Shown here one piece after another: positions 55,104-63,634 of a DNA stretch of 64,000 bases. A model generated the notes under the pieces. That model did not search any database. It saw only the letters and a program-made list of their open reading frames with translations, and was not told where the DNA came from. Within the stretch, counting starts at the first letter, position 1. Each line of letters starts with the position of its first letter. The DNA lies in the IMG/VR virus record IMGVR_UViG_3300013132_000018, positions 1 to 64,000 of that record; one strand, 5' to 3'. This DNA comes from a virus. Position numbers and translations under genes: made by a program.

Positions 55104-55444
55104 GTGAACAAGAGCGGCTGTGCTACCGGTCGCTGAAGGAAGGCGAAATCATCCAGCATGGTGATTTGGAGCTTGGTGGCGGTGAGCACGACCACTGGAC
55201 GCCCGTCCTTCATCGGATCGGAAGCCCAGCCCCAGCGCCGGAATATCCGGCCCACAGCAAGTTCCTGCGACGCATCCTGTGCGCCTGGAAAGCCGACGAT
55301 GACGGTGTCCTGCATGCCGCCTGCGGACAGGCGTATTGCTTCGAGCACGAGTTCACCGTTGGTGGTGCCTACCAGTTCTGCCCAGGATGTGGAAAACCCA
55401 TTCGCCTATGCCCACCAACCTTGATCCCGGAAAGCGAGAGTTGA
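55097..55444 (+). CDS. Cys/His zinc-ribbon protein
   Basis: 115 residues. ACGQAYCFEHEFTVGGAYQF followed by CPGCGKPIRLCP gives a zinc-ribbon pattern near the C-terminus. ATG overlaps the preceding stop. Function unknown. Confidence 0.6.
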   Translation: MLSEQERLCYRSLKEGEIIQHGDLELGGGEHDHWTPVLHRIGSPAPAPEYPAHSKFLRRILCAWKADDDGVLHAACGQAYCFEHEFTVGGAYQFCPGCGKPIRLCPPTLIPESES

Positions 55445-55869
55445 AGCGCACCCAGCGCACCAAGCCATGCCACGACTGCCCGTTTGCCAAGCACACGGCA
55501 CCTGGTGCGTTGGGCGGTTCCACCCCTGAGGTGTATATGGGGCAGATCCAGGGTCCGTTCTGGCTGCCCTGTCACAACAGCAGCGGCTACGAGGAAAGCC
55601 GACGCGACCCGGGACATGAGCAGTGCGCGGGTGCTGCCATCTTCCGGGCTAATACGGGGCTGGAGCAGTTGATGCCTTCGGCCTTGCTGCATCTGCCTGC
55701 GGATGACAGCCAGGTGTTCCGAGGACCGGTGGAGTTCCTGCAGCACCATCTGGGCTTTACGCCGGAGCAGGTGCTGGCCTGGTTTCGCGCCAACCCGCCA
55801 CAGAAGCTGCTGCAGGACGAGCTTGCCAAACAGGAAGCACAGGTGATGTTGCTGCCCAAGAAACCATGA
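55408..55869 (+). CDS. CxDCPF phage protein, paralogue of 63606
   Basis: 153 residues from ATG. PCHDCPFAKHTAPGALGGST then GPFWLPCHNSSGYEE and EQCAGAAIFRANTGLE share the order C.DCP ... C.GAAI.R with the protein at 63606 (CRECPWRR ... CAGIAIYRTNV). Four or five conserved Cys suggest a metal site. The family occurs in phages; its function is unknown. Overlaps the previous gene by 37 bases. Confidence 0.65.
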   Translation: MPTNLDPGKRELKRTQRTKPCHDCPFAKHTAPGALGGSTPEVYMGQIQGPFWLPCHNSSGYEESRRDPGHEQCAGAAIFRANTGLEQLMPSALLHLPADDSQVFRGPVEFLQHHLGFTPEQVLAWFRANPPQKLLQDELAKQEAQVMLLPKKP

Positions 55870-56147
55870 GCGACCTCAAAACCTACGGCAAAGGCACCCG
55901 GGTCATGTGCGACCACCATTTCAGCGGCAAGCCGCGCGGCGTGGTGGTGGCCGTGCTGGAGCCTGGGCGGGGTAGCAGTGCCACGGAAGGCCGGATTCAG
56001 GTTCGGCTGACTGAGACGGTTGGGCCTTGGAAGAAAGGCGAGCTTCGGGAACTGCCGGCCTGGCTGGCGGTGCCACTGGCTCAGCTTCGTCCGCCGCGCG
56101 CTGGCGAGTTTTTCACCCGCGTCCTCACCGACTATCAATGGGCATGA
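55866..56147 (+). CDS. Hypothetical protein
   Basis: 93 residues. Starts MSDLKTYGKGTRVMCDHHFS; strand-rich KPRGVVVAVLEPGR and GRIQVRLTETVGPW. ATG overlaps the previous stop by 4 bases. No family recognised. Confidence 0.5.
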   Translation: MSDLKTYGKGTRVMCDHHFSGKPRGVVVAVLEPGRGSSATEGRIQVRLTETVGPWKKGELRELPAWLAVPLAQLRPPRAGEFFTRVLTDYQWA

Positions 56148-56353
56148 AACAACTGAGCGACCTACAGCCGGAGCCATCCGTGGTGGATGCCAAGGTGGAT
56201 GAGGTGCTCATGCCTGGCCAACTGAGCCAGGCGGAAGTGAAGCAGGCCGCCGACAAGGCGGGTCGTGACAAGCTGCGCGTCCAGGGTGCGGCGATACGGA
56301 TGATTTTCAGTGGCCTTGGTCCGACGAACGACTGGTTTTCTCATTATGACTGA
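56144..56353 (+). CDS. Small hypothetical protein
   Basis: 69 residues: MKQLSDLQPEPSVVDAKVDE then a helix LSQAEVKQAADKAGRDKLRV and an aromatic end. ATGA overlaps the previous stop by 4 bases. No family recognised. Confidence 0.5.
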   Translation: MKQLSDLQPEPSVVDAKVDEVLMPGQLSQAEVKQAADKAGRDKLRVQGAAIRMIFSGLGPTNDWFSHYD

Positions 56354-56594
56354 CCGAAAGTTTTACTACCGGGAGTTTCTCATCCGGGTTGTCTCACCTG
56401 AGCCGGTGGATTCCATTGATGCGCTGCAGCGGGTGCTGAACGATGAGCAGATGGGTGTCTGGTGCTCGCGCGAGCCTCAGCCCGCCCGTATGCTGGACGG
56501 CAAACAGACGGCTGACGAATTGAAGCAGATGGGGGCCACGCCACCGCTCTTCGACCTCGACGACGCCGGCAACGATCTCGATCCGGACGAGTGA
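56346..56594 (+). CDS. Small hypothetical protein
   Basis: 82 residues from ATG overlapping the previous gene by 8 bases. YYREFLIRVVSPEPVDSIDA then an acidic end (LFDLDDAGNDLDPDE). No family recognised. Confidence 0.5.
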   Translation: MTDRKFYYREFLIRVVSPEPVDSIDALQRVLNDEQMGVWCSREPQPARMLDGKQTADELKQMGATPPLFDLDDAGNDLDPDE

Positions 56595-56917
56595 ACACCA
56601 TTTTCGATGTTTATCGCCATGGCGCCAACCTCGGTTGGTCGGCTGACCAGGTGGTGACGGAGGTGCAGCGGCGGTTTAAGGCTGGCACCAAGCTGGGCGC
56701 CAACCATCTGCGCAAGCAGTATGCCGACACGGTGATGATGGACCGGATCCAACTGCTGGCCATGTGCAAGGACCTGCGGGCCGTGTTGCACAGCTTCAGC
56801 CCGGACGGTCGTCCGCATGTGCCGTCGCTGGAAGATCCAGCCTGGCCGATGGTGCCGGCGGCGCTGCAGTCCAGCGCGGAACTGATTCAGAAACTAACCC
56901 CGACCGAAAATGAGTGA
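56591..56917 (+). CDS. Hypothetical helical protein
   Basis: 108 residues from GTG. Starts with NTIFDVYRHGANLGWSADQV and a helical middle (RRFKAGTKLGANHLRKQYAD). Overlaps neighbours by 4-8 bases. No family recognised. Confidence 0.5.
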   Translation: MNTIFDVYRHGANLGWSADQVVTEVQRRFKAGTKLGANHLRKQYADTVMMDRIQLLAMCKDLRAVLHSFSPDGRPHVPSLEDPAWPMVPAALQSSAELIQKLTPTENE

Positions 56918-57623
56918 TCCGATTGAGCATGCCGTGGCCGGACTGTTACAGAAGGCCATCGACGAAGGCACCAAGGAAGCGACCCATGCTGCGGTGGAGA
57001 TGATGTCGGCGGCCTGTGGTTACCTGCTGCCCCGGGTTTCTTCCGTGGACGTGAACTTGAAGAACGGGCATGCGCGCATCGAGTTTCATTCTCCATGGCG
57101 GTCGCTCAACCGCAAGCCGTTGCCGAAGACGCAGCAGCGGGTGGCTTTACTGAAGGTGCGGCTTGCCCTGACCAGGTATTTCCGGCTGTTCCCACAGTCT
57201 GCCGTGCCTCCGATCTCGGTGGTCAACTGCCCGACATGTATCGGCCGAGCGCCCATCAAATGTGCGGAAATGGCCTGGCAGGAGTGGCGTCAGCGGTGCA
57301 CCAAGGTGGTGCAGGACGCCATCGACCAGAAGGGCTGGGTGGCTGGCTCGCTGGATGTGGACAAGGCCCATGGGCGGCGGGTGGAGATTCACGGCTATCT
57401 GATCGACGCCAAGACCGCCAAGCCGGTGAGCGCCGTCGAATGGGAGGCGTTTGCGCAGATGTTCGATGCTGCGCTGTTGGGACCGGACCAGCAGAAGATC
57501 CAGGTGGTGCGGTGCCAGAAGTGTGCCAGGAAGTCCGCGGCTATCATGAATGGCATCGAGCAGGCCGATCGTCCGTCTCCGGACGCGCAGGATAGTTGTG
57601 GTAGCCAGAGTTTCGCCGCATGA
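56910..57623 (+). CDS. Hypothetical protein with C-terminal Cys pairs
   Basis: 237 residues. N-terminal helices (HAVAGLLQKAIDEGTKEATH), a middle with NCPTCIGRAPIKCAEMAWQE (Cys pair near residue 108) and a late VVRCQKCARKS pair. Possible zinc site from the four Cys. No family recognised. Confidence 0.55.
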   Translation: MSDPIEHAVAGLLQKAIDEGTKEATHAAVEMMSAACGYLLPRVSSVDVNLKNGHARIEFHSPWRSLNRKPLPKTQQRVALLKVRLALTRYFRLFPQSAVPPISVVNCPTCIGRAPIKCAEMAWQEWRQRCTKVVQDAIDQKGWVAGSLDVDKAHGRRVEIHGYLIDAKTAKPVSAVEWEAFAQMFDAALLGPDQQKIQVVRCQKCARKSAAIMNGIEQADRPSPDAQDSCGSQSFAA

Positions 57624-58210
57624 AGGGGCTGCATCGCTGGATCCGGCATGTGGTGGTGCGCCAGCCGGAGATGAAGCAACAGCAGAGGTTTCCTGGACGC
57701 GGCGGGTTCAGGCTGCTGGCTGACGCCCTGCTGTTCATCGAAGCACACGCTCCGCTCTGGAAGCTGGATTACGCGCCGCCAGGGGTGGAGTCGATCGGCA
57801 GCCCAGCCTATTTACCAGGCTTCAGCTATTGTCCCGGTCGTGCGTTGTCGGAGGTGCAGCGGGAGCTTGATTACATGCTGGCCTGGCGGCATCCGGCTGG
57901 GTCGATCAGCCGATGGGGTGTGGTGTCAACGGACCATGCGCGACTGACGAACCTGGCCGACGAACTGCACATGCTATTCCCGCATCTGGTGCACCGGGTG
58001 GTGGAGGTCCCAGAGTTGGCGGAAGTCCCGTGGAGTTCCTGGGACGAGCCGGTGGACGGCACGCATCCGCTGTGGAAGCTGCCGCAGGTTCCGCTGGGAA
58101 TTCAAGTTGTGCTGGGCGGACGCTGGATGAAGCACTCCGTGCCGGTGCCTACGCCGGCAGGGGCGGATGCGCAGACGGGTGAGTTGGGTGAGCGAAGCAT
58201 GATTCTATGA
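57620..58210 (+). CDS. Hypothetical protein
   Basis: 196 residues. Starts MKGLHRWIRHVVVRQPEMKQ; aromatic-rich (GFSYCPGRALSEVQRELDYM) with a Pro-rich end. ATG overlaps the previous stop by 4 bases. No family recognised. Confidence 0.55.
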   Translation: MKGLHRWIRHVVVRQPEMKQQQRFPGRGGFRLLADALLFIEAHAPLWKLDYAPPGVESIGSPAYLPGFSYCPGRALSEVQRELDYMLAWRHPAGSISRWGVVSTDHARLTNLADELHMLFPHLVHRVVEVPELAEVPWSSWDEPVDGTHPLWKLPQVPLGIQVVLGGRWMKHSVPVPTPAGADAQTGELGERSMIL

Positions 58211-58629
58211 TGAGTGAACCGTTGGCGGAAGGTCATCTGAGACTGAGAGACAGGGAGGGCTGTGACCACGGAGTGCTGGAGGATCTGTTCAGCCGCATCT
58301 CCCGGCATCTGCTGAAGCAGAACGCCAAGGCCAAGAACGACAAGGGCGCCTGCCGGTATTTTCAGCCCGACACCGGGCGCAAGTGTGCGGTGGGCTGCCT
58401 CATCCGGCCGGACACCTACGTGGAGACCATTGAGGGCTGCGAAGTGGACAGCGATGAAGTTCGTCAGGTGCTGGAACACTCTGGCGTGAGTGTCGCCCAT
58501 CGGGCGGTTCGTGATCTGCTGATCCTGCTGCAGCGGGTGCACGATCACGAGGATGTCGAGGACTGGGCGCATGTGCTGACGCACATGGCCAAGGAAAACG
58601 GATTTGAAATGCCATGCCTAAAGAACTGA
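58207..58629 (+). CDS. Cys-motif protein, paralogue of 62519
   Basis: 140 residues. LEDLFSRISRHLLKQNAKAK, then CRYFQPDTGRKCAVGCLIRP and a VRDLLILLQRVHDHEDVEDW end. The protein at 62519 has the same order: HLLKQARRA, CRYRLCDGRACAVGCLITD and LLEALQHVHDI. Metal binding by the C..C pairs is possible. Function unknown. Confidence 0.65.
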   Translation: MMSEPLAEGHLRLRDREGCDHGVLEDLFSRISRHLLKQNAKAKNDKGACRYFQPDTGRKCAVGCLIRPDTYVETIEGCEVDSDEVRQVLEHSGVSVAHRAVRDLLILLQRVHDHEDVEDWAHVLTHMAKENGFEMPCLKN

Positions 58630-58823
58630 CTTACGGCGATCTGCTCAGCCAGACCGGCACCGCGGGTCCGCGGCCGTTCCTGCACTGCCCAGCGTGCGAT
58701 ACGCGCTACTCGGCCAACGCGGCCGACTACTGGGATCGCGACAAGTGCGAGGTCATCCGCTGTTGGCGCTGTGAAGAGCCGTTGCTGCGGGTCCGAGAGG
58801 AAACCAGACTGGTGGAGACTTGA
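58614..58823 (+). CDS. Small zinc-ribbon protein
   Basis: 69 residues. HCPACDTRYSANAADY then IRCWRCEEPLLRVRE: two CxxC pairs about 24 residues apart. Starts inside the previous gene (16-base overlap). Function unknown. Confidence 0.6.
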   Translation: MPKELTYGDLLSQTGTAGPRPFLHCPACDTRYSANAADYWDRDKCEVIRCWRCEEPLLRVREETRLVET

Positions 58824-58825
58824 GC

Positions 58826-59125
58826 ATGAACTTGCATATCGACGCGGAAGATCTGGTCAGTGCGTTTGGACGGCAGTTGCTGGGTGTCCGGGTGTTTGTC
58901 CTTGAACCCCGGGGCGAGGTGCCTGCTGGTTGGGCCACGATCCGGCAAGTTGTGCCTGACAAAGAGGAGCCAACCATCGTGCTGCAGGTGACCCAGGACA
59001 ACTACGGGTCGATCGGTGTTTTTGACAACGAGCGGCTGATGGTCCCCATCAAGAAGGGGAAACGGCCAGGACAGTTCCAACTGTTGCATGCCGTGCCGTC
59101 CAAGCGTAAAGCCCGAAAAGCATGA
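58826..59125 (+). CDS. Small hypothetical protein
   Basis: 99 residues. Starts MNLHIDAEDLVSAFGRQLLG; strand-rich middle and a basic end VPIKKGKRPGQFQLL ... KRKARKA. ATG 3 bases after the previous stop. No family recognised. Confidence 0.5.
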   Translation: MNLHIDAEDLVSAFGRQLLGVRVFVLEPRGEVPAGWATIRQVVPDKEEPTIVLQVTQDNYGSIGVFDNERLMVPIKKGKRPGQFQLLHAVPSKRKARKA

Positions 59126-59769
59126 AGCCAAAATTCTACACCCCGCCGAAGTTCGAGTGGGACGGCCCTTATGACGGAGGCAAAAGCCCGCGCTGGTGCT
59201 GCCAGCACAAGGAACTGCGAGGGTTGGATGTGGTCGAGCCGCTGGGGAACAACAAAGGCTGTCTGCTGGTCTATTTCCGAAACGACCACCTGCAGGACTT
59301 GTTTGGCGAAGGCACAGGCGGTTCTACGCTGCTGGATGGAGACCAGTTCAAGGACAAGGACGAGCTTGCGGGGTTCGCCCTGCGGCTGGTCCGCTGGCAC
59401 GCCAAGGCGGTGGAGAAGGTGCCGGTGCCGACCGAGGTCAAGGCGCTGGTGGGCCGAATCCGCCACGAACTGCACGCGCAGGCGCAGAAGCTGCGCGAGC
59501 AGTGCGTCTATCACGAGATCCTGCGCCAGGCTGTGGACCGCGTGCTGCCGACCGTCGGGCTGGAGCCTTACGACGAACCAGGAGACCTGGCCGCCAATCT
59601 AATCCGCAAGCTCAACGAGTTCGTCCTGCCCTGCGATCCGCCCAAGTCGCCGCCCTTCTTCAGCGAGGGCAAGCTCTACGACCTGCTCGGCAAGACTGAT
59701 GCCCGGGATGTGCTCAGCCTGATCGCCGAGGTGAAGCGCCGACTGGACCCGGTGAGAGGTGCGCTATGA
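59122..59769 (+). CDS. Hypothetical protein
   Basis: 215 residues. Starts MKPKFYTPPKFEWDGPYDGG; CCQHKELRGLDVV near residue 30; helical second half (HELHAQAQKLREQCVYHEIL). No family recognised. ATG overlaps the previous stop by 4 bases. Confidence 0.55.
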   Translation: MKPKFYTPPKFEWDGPYDGGKSPRWCCQHKELRGLDVVEPLGNNKGCLLVYFRNDHLQDLFGEGTGGSTLLDGDQFKDKDELAGFALRLVRWHAKAVEKVPVPTEVKALVGRIRHELHAQAQKLREQCVYHEILRQAVDRVLPTVGLEPYDEPGDLAANLIRKLNEFVLPCDPPKSPPFFSEGKLYDLLGKTDARDVLSLIAEVKRRLDPVRGAL

Positions 59770-60392
59770 AAGGCAAGCACAAGGACCGTCAGCCGGACAC
59801 CATCCGGGCGGAGATCAAGCGCTGGGAAGATTACCTGGCGCAGCGCCTTCAGCAGCAGGTGGCCCGCGATGAGGAGTTGAAGCGCCTGCGGATGGAGGAA
59901 GAGCAGGTGAACAAGGAATGGCGGGCCAGGCAGGCCGAGTTTCGTGCTGCAGGCAGCCGGCGGTTTCAGTTACTGCAGGAGTTGGTCCGCCGGGACAACG
60001 CAGCAGTGCTGGAAAAGCTGACCGGATTGCGGAGCCAGCTTGCCCTGTCTGAGCGGGTGGCGGAAGGGTCACCACGGGTGCAGGCGTTCATCAAGGTCAT
60101 CTCTCGCGGCATCGACTGGAGCGGGCGGTGGGTCTGTGTCTGGGAACAGGGTGACTTCTGCATACTCACCAAGCGCACCGGGTCGGTGTTCGCCGGCATC
60201 GGCTGTCGGGCCGTGGCGCCGGCCCTGCATGGACTCTACGACCTGCGGAGGCTGGACCAGCCTGCTGACCACGGTGGTATCGCTGTTGGTCAGGCGCTGG
60301 AGCGGAAGTGCTGTCTGGCCAAGCAGGAGGGCGGTCGCCTGACTCCGACCATGAAGCAGGAGTGGATCAAGGTGGCGGAAAGGAGTGCGTGA
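59766..60392 (+). CDS. Basic coiled-coil protein
   Basis: 208 residues. A long coiled coil (RWEDYLAQRLQQQVARDEEL to about residue 85), then a globular second half with FIKVISRGIDWSGRWVCVWE. ATG overlaps the previous stop by 4 bases. No family recognised. Confidence 0.55.
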   Translation: MKGKHKDRQPDTIRAEIKRWEDYLAQRLQQQVARDEELKRLRMEEEQVNKEWRARQAEFRAAGSRRFQLLQELVRRDNAAVLEKLTGLRSQLALSERVAEGSPRVQAFIKVISRGIDWSGRWVCVWEQGDFCILTKRTGSVFAGIGCRAVAPALHGLYDLRRLDQPADHGGIAVGQALERKCCLAKQEGGRLTPTMKQEWIKVAERSA

Positions 60393-60394
60393 GC

Positions 60395-60685
60395 ATGGCA
60401 AAACCAACCATCTATCAAAAGGCCGTGGGCAAGTGCCCCGTCTGCGGCCGGTATCCAACCTGGTTCAACGACGTGCCGCTGACGGCCTTCTGCTGGGGAC
60501 CGACCAAGGGCAGGCGCAACCACGAGAACCGCGAGGCCAGGTGCATCGTTCCCGGAAAGGCGCAGCCTTATGGGCGTGGTCCGAGGAAGGCGGTGTGGGC
60601 AGTGCAAGCAGCAATATGGATAAAGAAATCGAAGCAAGCTTCCACCAGCAGATCGAAGCGTTCCGTCAGTGTCGGACGAGGTTGA
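60395..60685 (+). CDS. Small protein with a CPVCG motif
   Basis: 96 residues. MAKPTIYQKAVGKCPVCGRY then a Trp/Cys-rich section and a basic Ser/Lys end (KKSKQASTSRSKRS). One zinc-type CxxC pair. The end overlaps the next gene start. No family recognised. Confidence 0.5.
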   Translation: MAKPTIYQKAVGKCPVCGRYPTWFNDVPLTAFCWGPTKGRRNHENREARCIVPGKAQPYGRGPRKAVWAVQAAIWIKKSKQASTSRSKRSVSVGRG

Positions 60686-61131
60686 TCGACTACAAGGCGC
60701 AGGTGTTTCCCAGGGAGCAGCCGGTGCAGGTGAACTGTGCACGGTATCAGGGCACGGCCATTGTCATCCTGGACGCGGAGTGTCCGCCTGACATGCTGGC
60801 GGTGGGTCTGCCCAATGGAAACCACCACTGGTATCCGTTGGAGGCATGCACGCCGGCGAATTGGCCTGACCCCGAGCCGCCGGTCAGCGCGGGGACGGCG
60901 CTGTTGAAGTTCGGCGCACCGCCGGCTCGCCTACTCACCCGACCAATCATCTCAGTGGATCGCCGCACGGGCATGCTGGGAATCTTTGACGAGTTCGACC
61001 TGATCTGGGGTTTCCGGGCGTTCGAGGACGAGGCGCATGCCGTAGAGATGGCCAAGCTCTGGCTCAAGTCCTTCTGCAACCTGGATCCGGAGGTGGTGCA
61101 TCCCAACGTGACCAAGATGAAAGTGAACTGA
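60616..61131 (+). CDS. Hypothetical protein
   Basis: 171 residues from ATG. Starts MDKEIEASFHQQIEAFRQCR; a strand section VQVNCARYQGTAIVILDAEC; and IISVDRRTGMLGIFDEFDLI. No family recognised. Overlaps the preceding gene by 70 bases. Confidence 0.55.
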   Translation: MDKEIEASFHQQIEAFRQCRTRLIDYKAQVFPREQPVQVNCARYQGTAIVILDAECPPDMLAVGLPNGNHHWYPLEACTPANWPDPEPPVSAGTALLKFGAPPARLLTRPIISVDRRTGMLGIFDEFDLIWGFRAFEDEAHAVEMAKLWLKSFCNLDPEVVHPNVTKMKVN

Positions 61132-61622
61132 TGACCAAAATGCCGATGGTAGTTCCGCGCATGCCGCTGGATGACGCCAAGCCCGACGGTTACATGGAGA
61201 GTCTTGACGACTGGATCAAGGCCAACCTGGAGGCGGTGAAGTGGTTCTTGGAGAACGCCACCGCGGTTAGCACGACTATGTCACCGGCCGTGCGCCTGGT
61301 GGTCATCCATTACCACTCCAAACCCGACCGTGCTGGTAACGTCTATTGGGCGTTCCGCTGCATCGAGCCGAGCACGGGTGGAATGGTGGAGGGCCGGCAC
61401 GGCGGCGGCGACCCGAACCTGACCCAGGCGCTCTGGCGCATGGCTGATGACAACTCTCCCGGCAGCAAGGTGCTGAGGATTCCAAAGGAACTGGGCATCC
61501 GTCAGTTTGCCCGGATGATCGACGAACCTGGCTGCGACATGGCCGGCACGTCCGGCGGTCAGATCTTGGACTACATCTCCAGCCGGATGCCGGCTGGCTT
61601 CTTGGAAAGGTTCAGAGCATGA
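61131..61622 (+). CDS. Hypothetical protein
   Basis: 163 residues. Starts MTKMPMVVPRMPLDDAKPDG; a helical KANLEAVKWFLENATAV stretch; RLVVIHYHSKPDRAGNVYWA; and a FARMIDEPGCDMAGTSGGQI end. ATG shares its A with the previous TGA. No family recognised. Confidence 0.55.
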   Translation: MTKMPMVVPRMPLDDAKPDGYMESLDDWIKANLEAVKWFLENATAVSTTMSPAVRLVVIHYHSKPDRAGNVYWAFRCIEPSTGGMVEGRHGGGDPNLTQALWRMADDNSPGSKVLRIPKELGIRQFARMIDEPGCDMAGTSGGQILDYISSRMPAGFLERFRA

Positions 61623-61753
61623 CGGACAAGGAAGAAATCGAACGGTGGTTGGCCACGCTGCCCGACGGCATGCCGGTGGGTGTCGATGAAGGCGGCCTGA
61701 CGCTGGTGGCAGAGGATGGGTCGTATTTGGAAGTCGGAGGAATATCAGGATGA
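61619..61753 (+). CDS. Small acidic protein
   Basis: 44 residues: MTDKEEIERWLATLPDGMPV then an acidic VDEGGLTLVAEDGSYLEVGG end. ATG and stop both overlap neighbours by 4 bases. Function unknown. Confidence 0.5.
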   Translation: MTDKEEIERWLATLPDGMPVGVDEGGLTLVAEDGSYLEVGGISG

Positions 61754-62514
61754 GCACTCCAAAATGGGTGGCGCCCGCCGGCAGCCAGGAAGGGTATCAG
61801 GTGGCCCGGACCAAATTCGTAGCCCACGCACTGCTGGCCGAGTTCGTGTTACAGAAAGCGCAGCAGGAAGATCGGCCGCTTGAGGTGCTGTCATTTCCCG
61901 GCACGTCTTTTCAGTGGGAGCACATGCTGCATGCGGCATCGTCCGGAGAGATCCGGCTGACCGGGCTTGAGTCCAATCCGAAGGTGTTTCTGAAAGGCGA
62001 AACCAAGCTGGAGGCGCTGCAGATGCCGATGCGCTACATCCACACTACGGACCTGAACTTCTGGAAGCAGGAAGGCGCGCAGAAGGACGTGGTGTGGCTG
62101 GACTACTGCGGACCGTGGTCCAAGCTCAAGATGGCCTCGGTCAAGGCCATGATAGCCAATCGGCGGCTACGTCACGGCCAGACCGGACCCTTGCTGGCCG
62201 TTACGCTCATGGATGGGATGGACTTCCAGACCATCGGCGAACTGATGTTGCTGGCCAACACGAAGACCCGGCGATTCAAGGCCCGAGTGGGCGGGATACC
62301 GAAGTGGATTGACCAGGTGGCGCGCGAGCATGGCGGCGCGGCGGAGTTGAAGTTTCTGCTGCATTATCGTGATGGTTTGCGCAAGGCCACGCCCATGCTG
62401 ACGTTCGTGCTTCAGTTGCACGACCGGCCGAAGAAATTCGATGTTTGGAATGCTGCCACGATGGATCTTCTACAGGATCGCCTGACCGCCATCATCAACC
62501 GAATAGGAAGGTAG
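61750..62514 (+). CDS. Rossmann-like (methyltransferase-like) protein
   Basis: 254 residues. PLEVLSFPGTSFQWEHML (about residues 42-60), then IRLTGLESNPKVF, DVVWLDYCGPWSKL (about 112-125) and PLLAVTLMDGMDF: three hydrophobic strands followed by acidic turns, in the order of a class I SAM-binding fold. The methyltransferase call is an inference; no substrate motif is seen. ATG overlaps the previous TGA. Confidence 0.6.
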   Translation: MSTPKWVAPAGSQEGYQVARTKFVAHALLAEFVLQKAQQEDRPLEVLSFPGTSFQWEHMLHAASSGEIRLTGLESNPKVFLKGETKLEALQMPMRYIHTTDLNFWKQEGAQKDVVWLDYCGPWSKLKMASVKAMIANRRLRHGQTGPLLAVTLMDGMDFQTIGELMLLANTKTRRFKARVGGIPKWIDQVAREHGGAAELKFLLHYRDGLRKATPMLTFVLQLHDRPKKFDVWNAATMDLLQDRLTAIINRIGR

Positions 62515-62518
62515 CTGC

Positions 62519-62980
62519 ATGAACTACATCTCGGACGGGACAGTGATCGATCAGCGCACCTACGACGGGCTGTGTGACATCTTCAACCGGGTGGCGAGCC
62601 ATCTGCTGAAGCAGGCCCGGCGAGCCGTTGCGCACTCGGCCACGGGCGGGATGGGCTGCCGCTATCGGTTGTGCGACGGACGGGCCTGCGCGGTCGGTTG
62701 TCTCATCACCGATCAGAATTATCATGACGGGCTGGAGCGCAAGAATTCCGATGACCCGCTGGTTGTTTCCGCCGTGACGGCCAGCCTCGGCCGGTCGCTC
62801 ACCAAGCATGAGCAGCAGTTGCTGGAAGCGCTGCAGCATGTGCATGACATCGACCTGGCGACCTGGGGCGATGATTCCGGCATCCCAGCTTGGTCGATCG
62901 TGGCGTCGCTGAACCGGGTGGCGCACCGGTTTGACCTGCCTGGACTACCGAAACCCAAAGACGCACCAGCCGGCGTATGA
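62519..62980 (+). CDS. Cys-motif protein, paralogue of 58207
   Basis: 153 residues. HLLKQARRAVAHSATGGMGC then CRYRLCDGRACAVGCLITD and a helical end. Same order as 58207 with the CAVGCLI core unchanged. The two genes are 4.3 kb apart, so this looks like gene duplication or a dispersed family. ATG is 5 bases after the previous stop. Confidence 0.65.
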   Translation: MNYISDGTVIDQRTYDGLCDIFNRVASHLLKQARRAVAHSATGGMGCRYRLCDGRACAVGCLITDQNYHDGLERKNSDDPLVVSAVTASLGRSLTKHEQQLLEALQHVHDIDLATWGDDSGIPAWSIVASLNRVAHRFDLPGLPKPKDAPAGV

Positions 62981-63357
62981 GCACTCCGAGACTGGAAATT
63001 CGGCAGCTTGGTCTGACGCACGTCACCCAAAGCTGCCCGTGGGGCCTCTACAGCCGTCACGGGCATCGACTGCTGTGCTCGGACGGACAGGTGCGCGCCG
63101 CCACTCTCGCCTCTACCCCGGACACGTTCTTCAGCGTGCCGGCGTCGGTGCGGGTGAAGGGCAAGACTGTCTCGGGCTACATGACGGTTGAGGAGGCTGG
63201 TGGCGGCAAGCTGCGTGCCTACGTGTTCCGCCATCATACGGCTCACCGGGACAAGCTGCCGGCCTGGCCTGACCGGTTCACTCCGGAGCATGAGAGGCTG
63301 GTGAACAGTGTGATTACGCATGATCAATCAAAAGGAACTGACCGCGCTGGTCGCTGA
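62977..63357 (+). CDS. Hypothetical protein
   Basis: 126 residues. Starts MSTPRLEIRQLGLTHVTQSC; a strand-rich centre and a His-rich AYVFRHHTAHRDKL end. ATG overlaps the previous stop by 4 bases. No family recognised. Confidence 0.5.
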   Translation: MSTPRLEIRQLGLTHVTQSCPWGLYSRHGHRLLCSDGQVRAATLASTPDTFFSVPASVRVKGKTVSGYMTVEEAGGGKLRAYVFRHHTAHRDKLPAWPDRFTPEHERLVNSVITHDQSKGTDRAGR

Positions 63358-63634
63358 GGGGGCGACGCTGCTGGCGGTGTATCGGTTGCGGGAGGATGGC
63401 GATGGCGATTTCATCGCCTTGTTCGACATCGAGAACTGCGCGGAGCGGTTCGCCGACAATACCGGCGACGGTGCGGCTGTGTTGGCTGCCGTTGTTCAGG
63501 CCGGCCTTGCGGACGACGGCGAGGAAGCCGTGTGGGTCTGCTTCCAACGGATGGCTGATGTGGTGGACATTCTGGAGGGAGCCCAGGAACGGTGGGAAGC
63601 TCAACGTGAAAAGCCGCACAACCCCGTGCCGTGA
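63320..63634 (+). CDS. Hypothetical acidic protein
   Basis: 104 residues. VYRLREDGDGDFIALFDIEN then GLADDGEEAVWVCFQRMADV and a basic end. ATG inside the previous gene (38 bases). No family recognised. Confidence 0.5.
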   Translation: MINQKELTALVAEGATLLAVYRLREDGDGDFIALFDIENCAERFADNTGDGAAVLAAVVQAGLADDGEEAVWVCFQRMADVVDILEGAQERWEAQREKPHNPVP

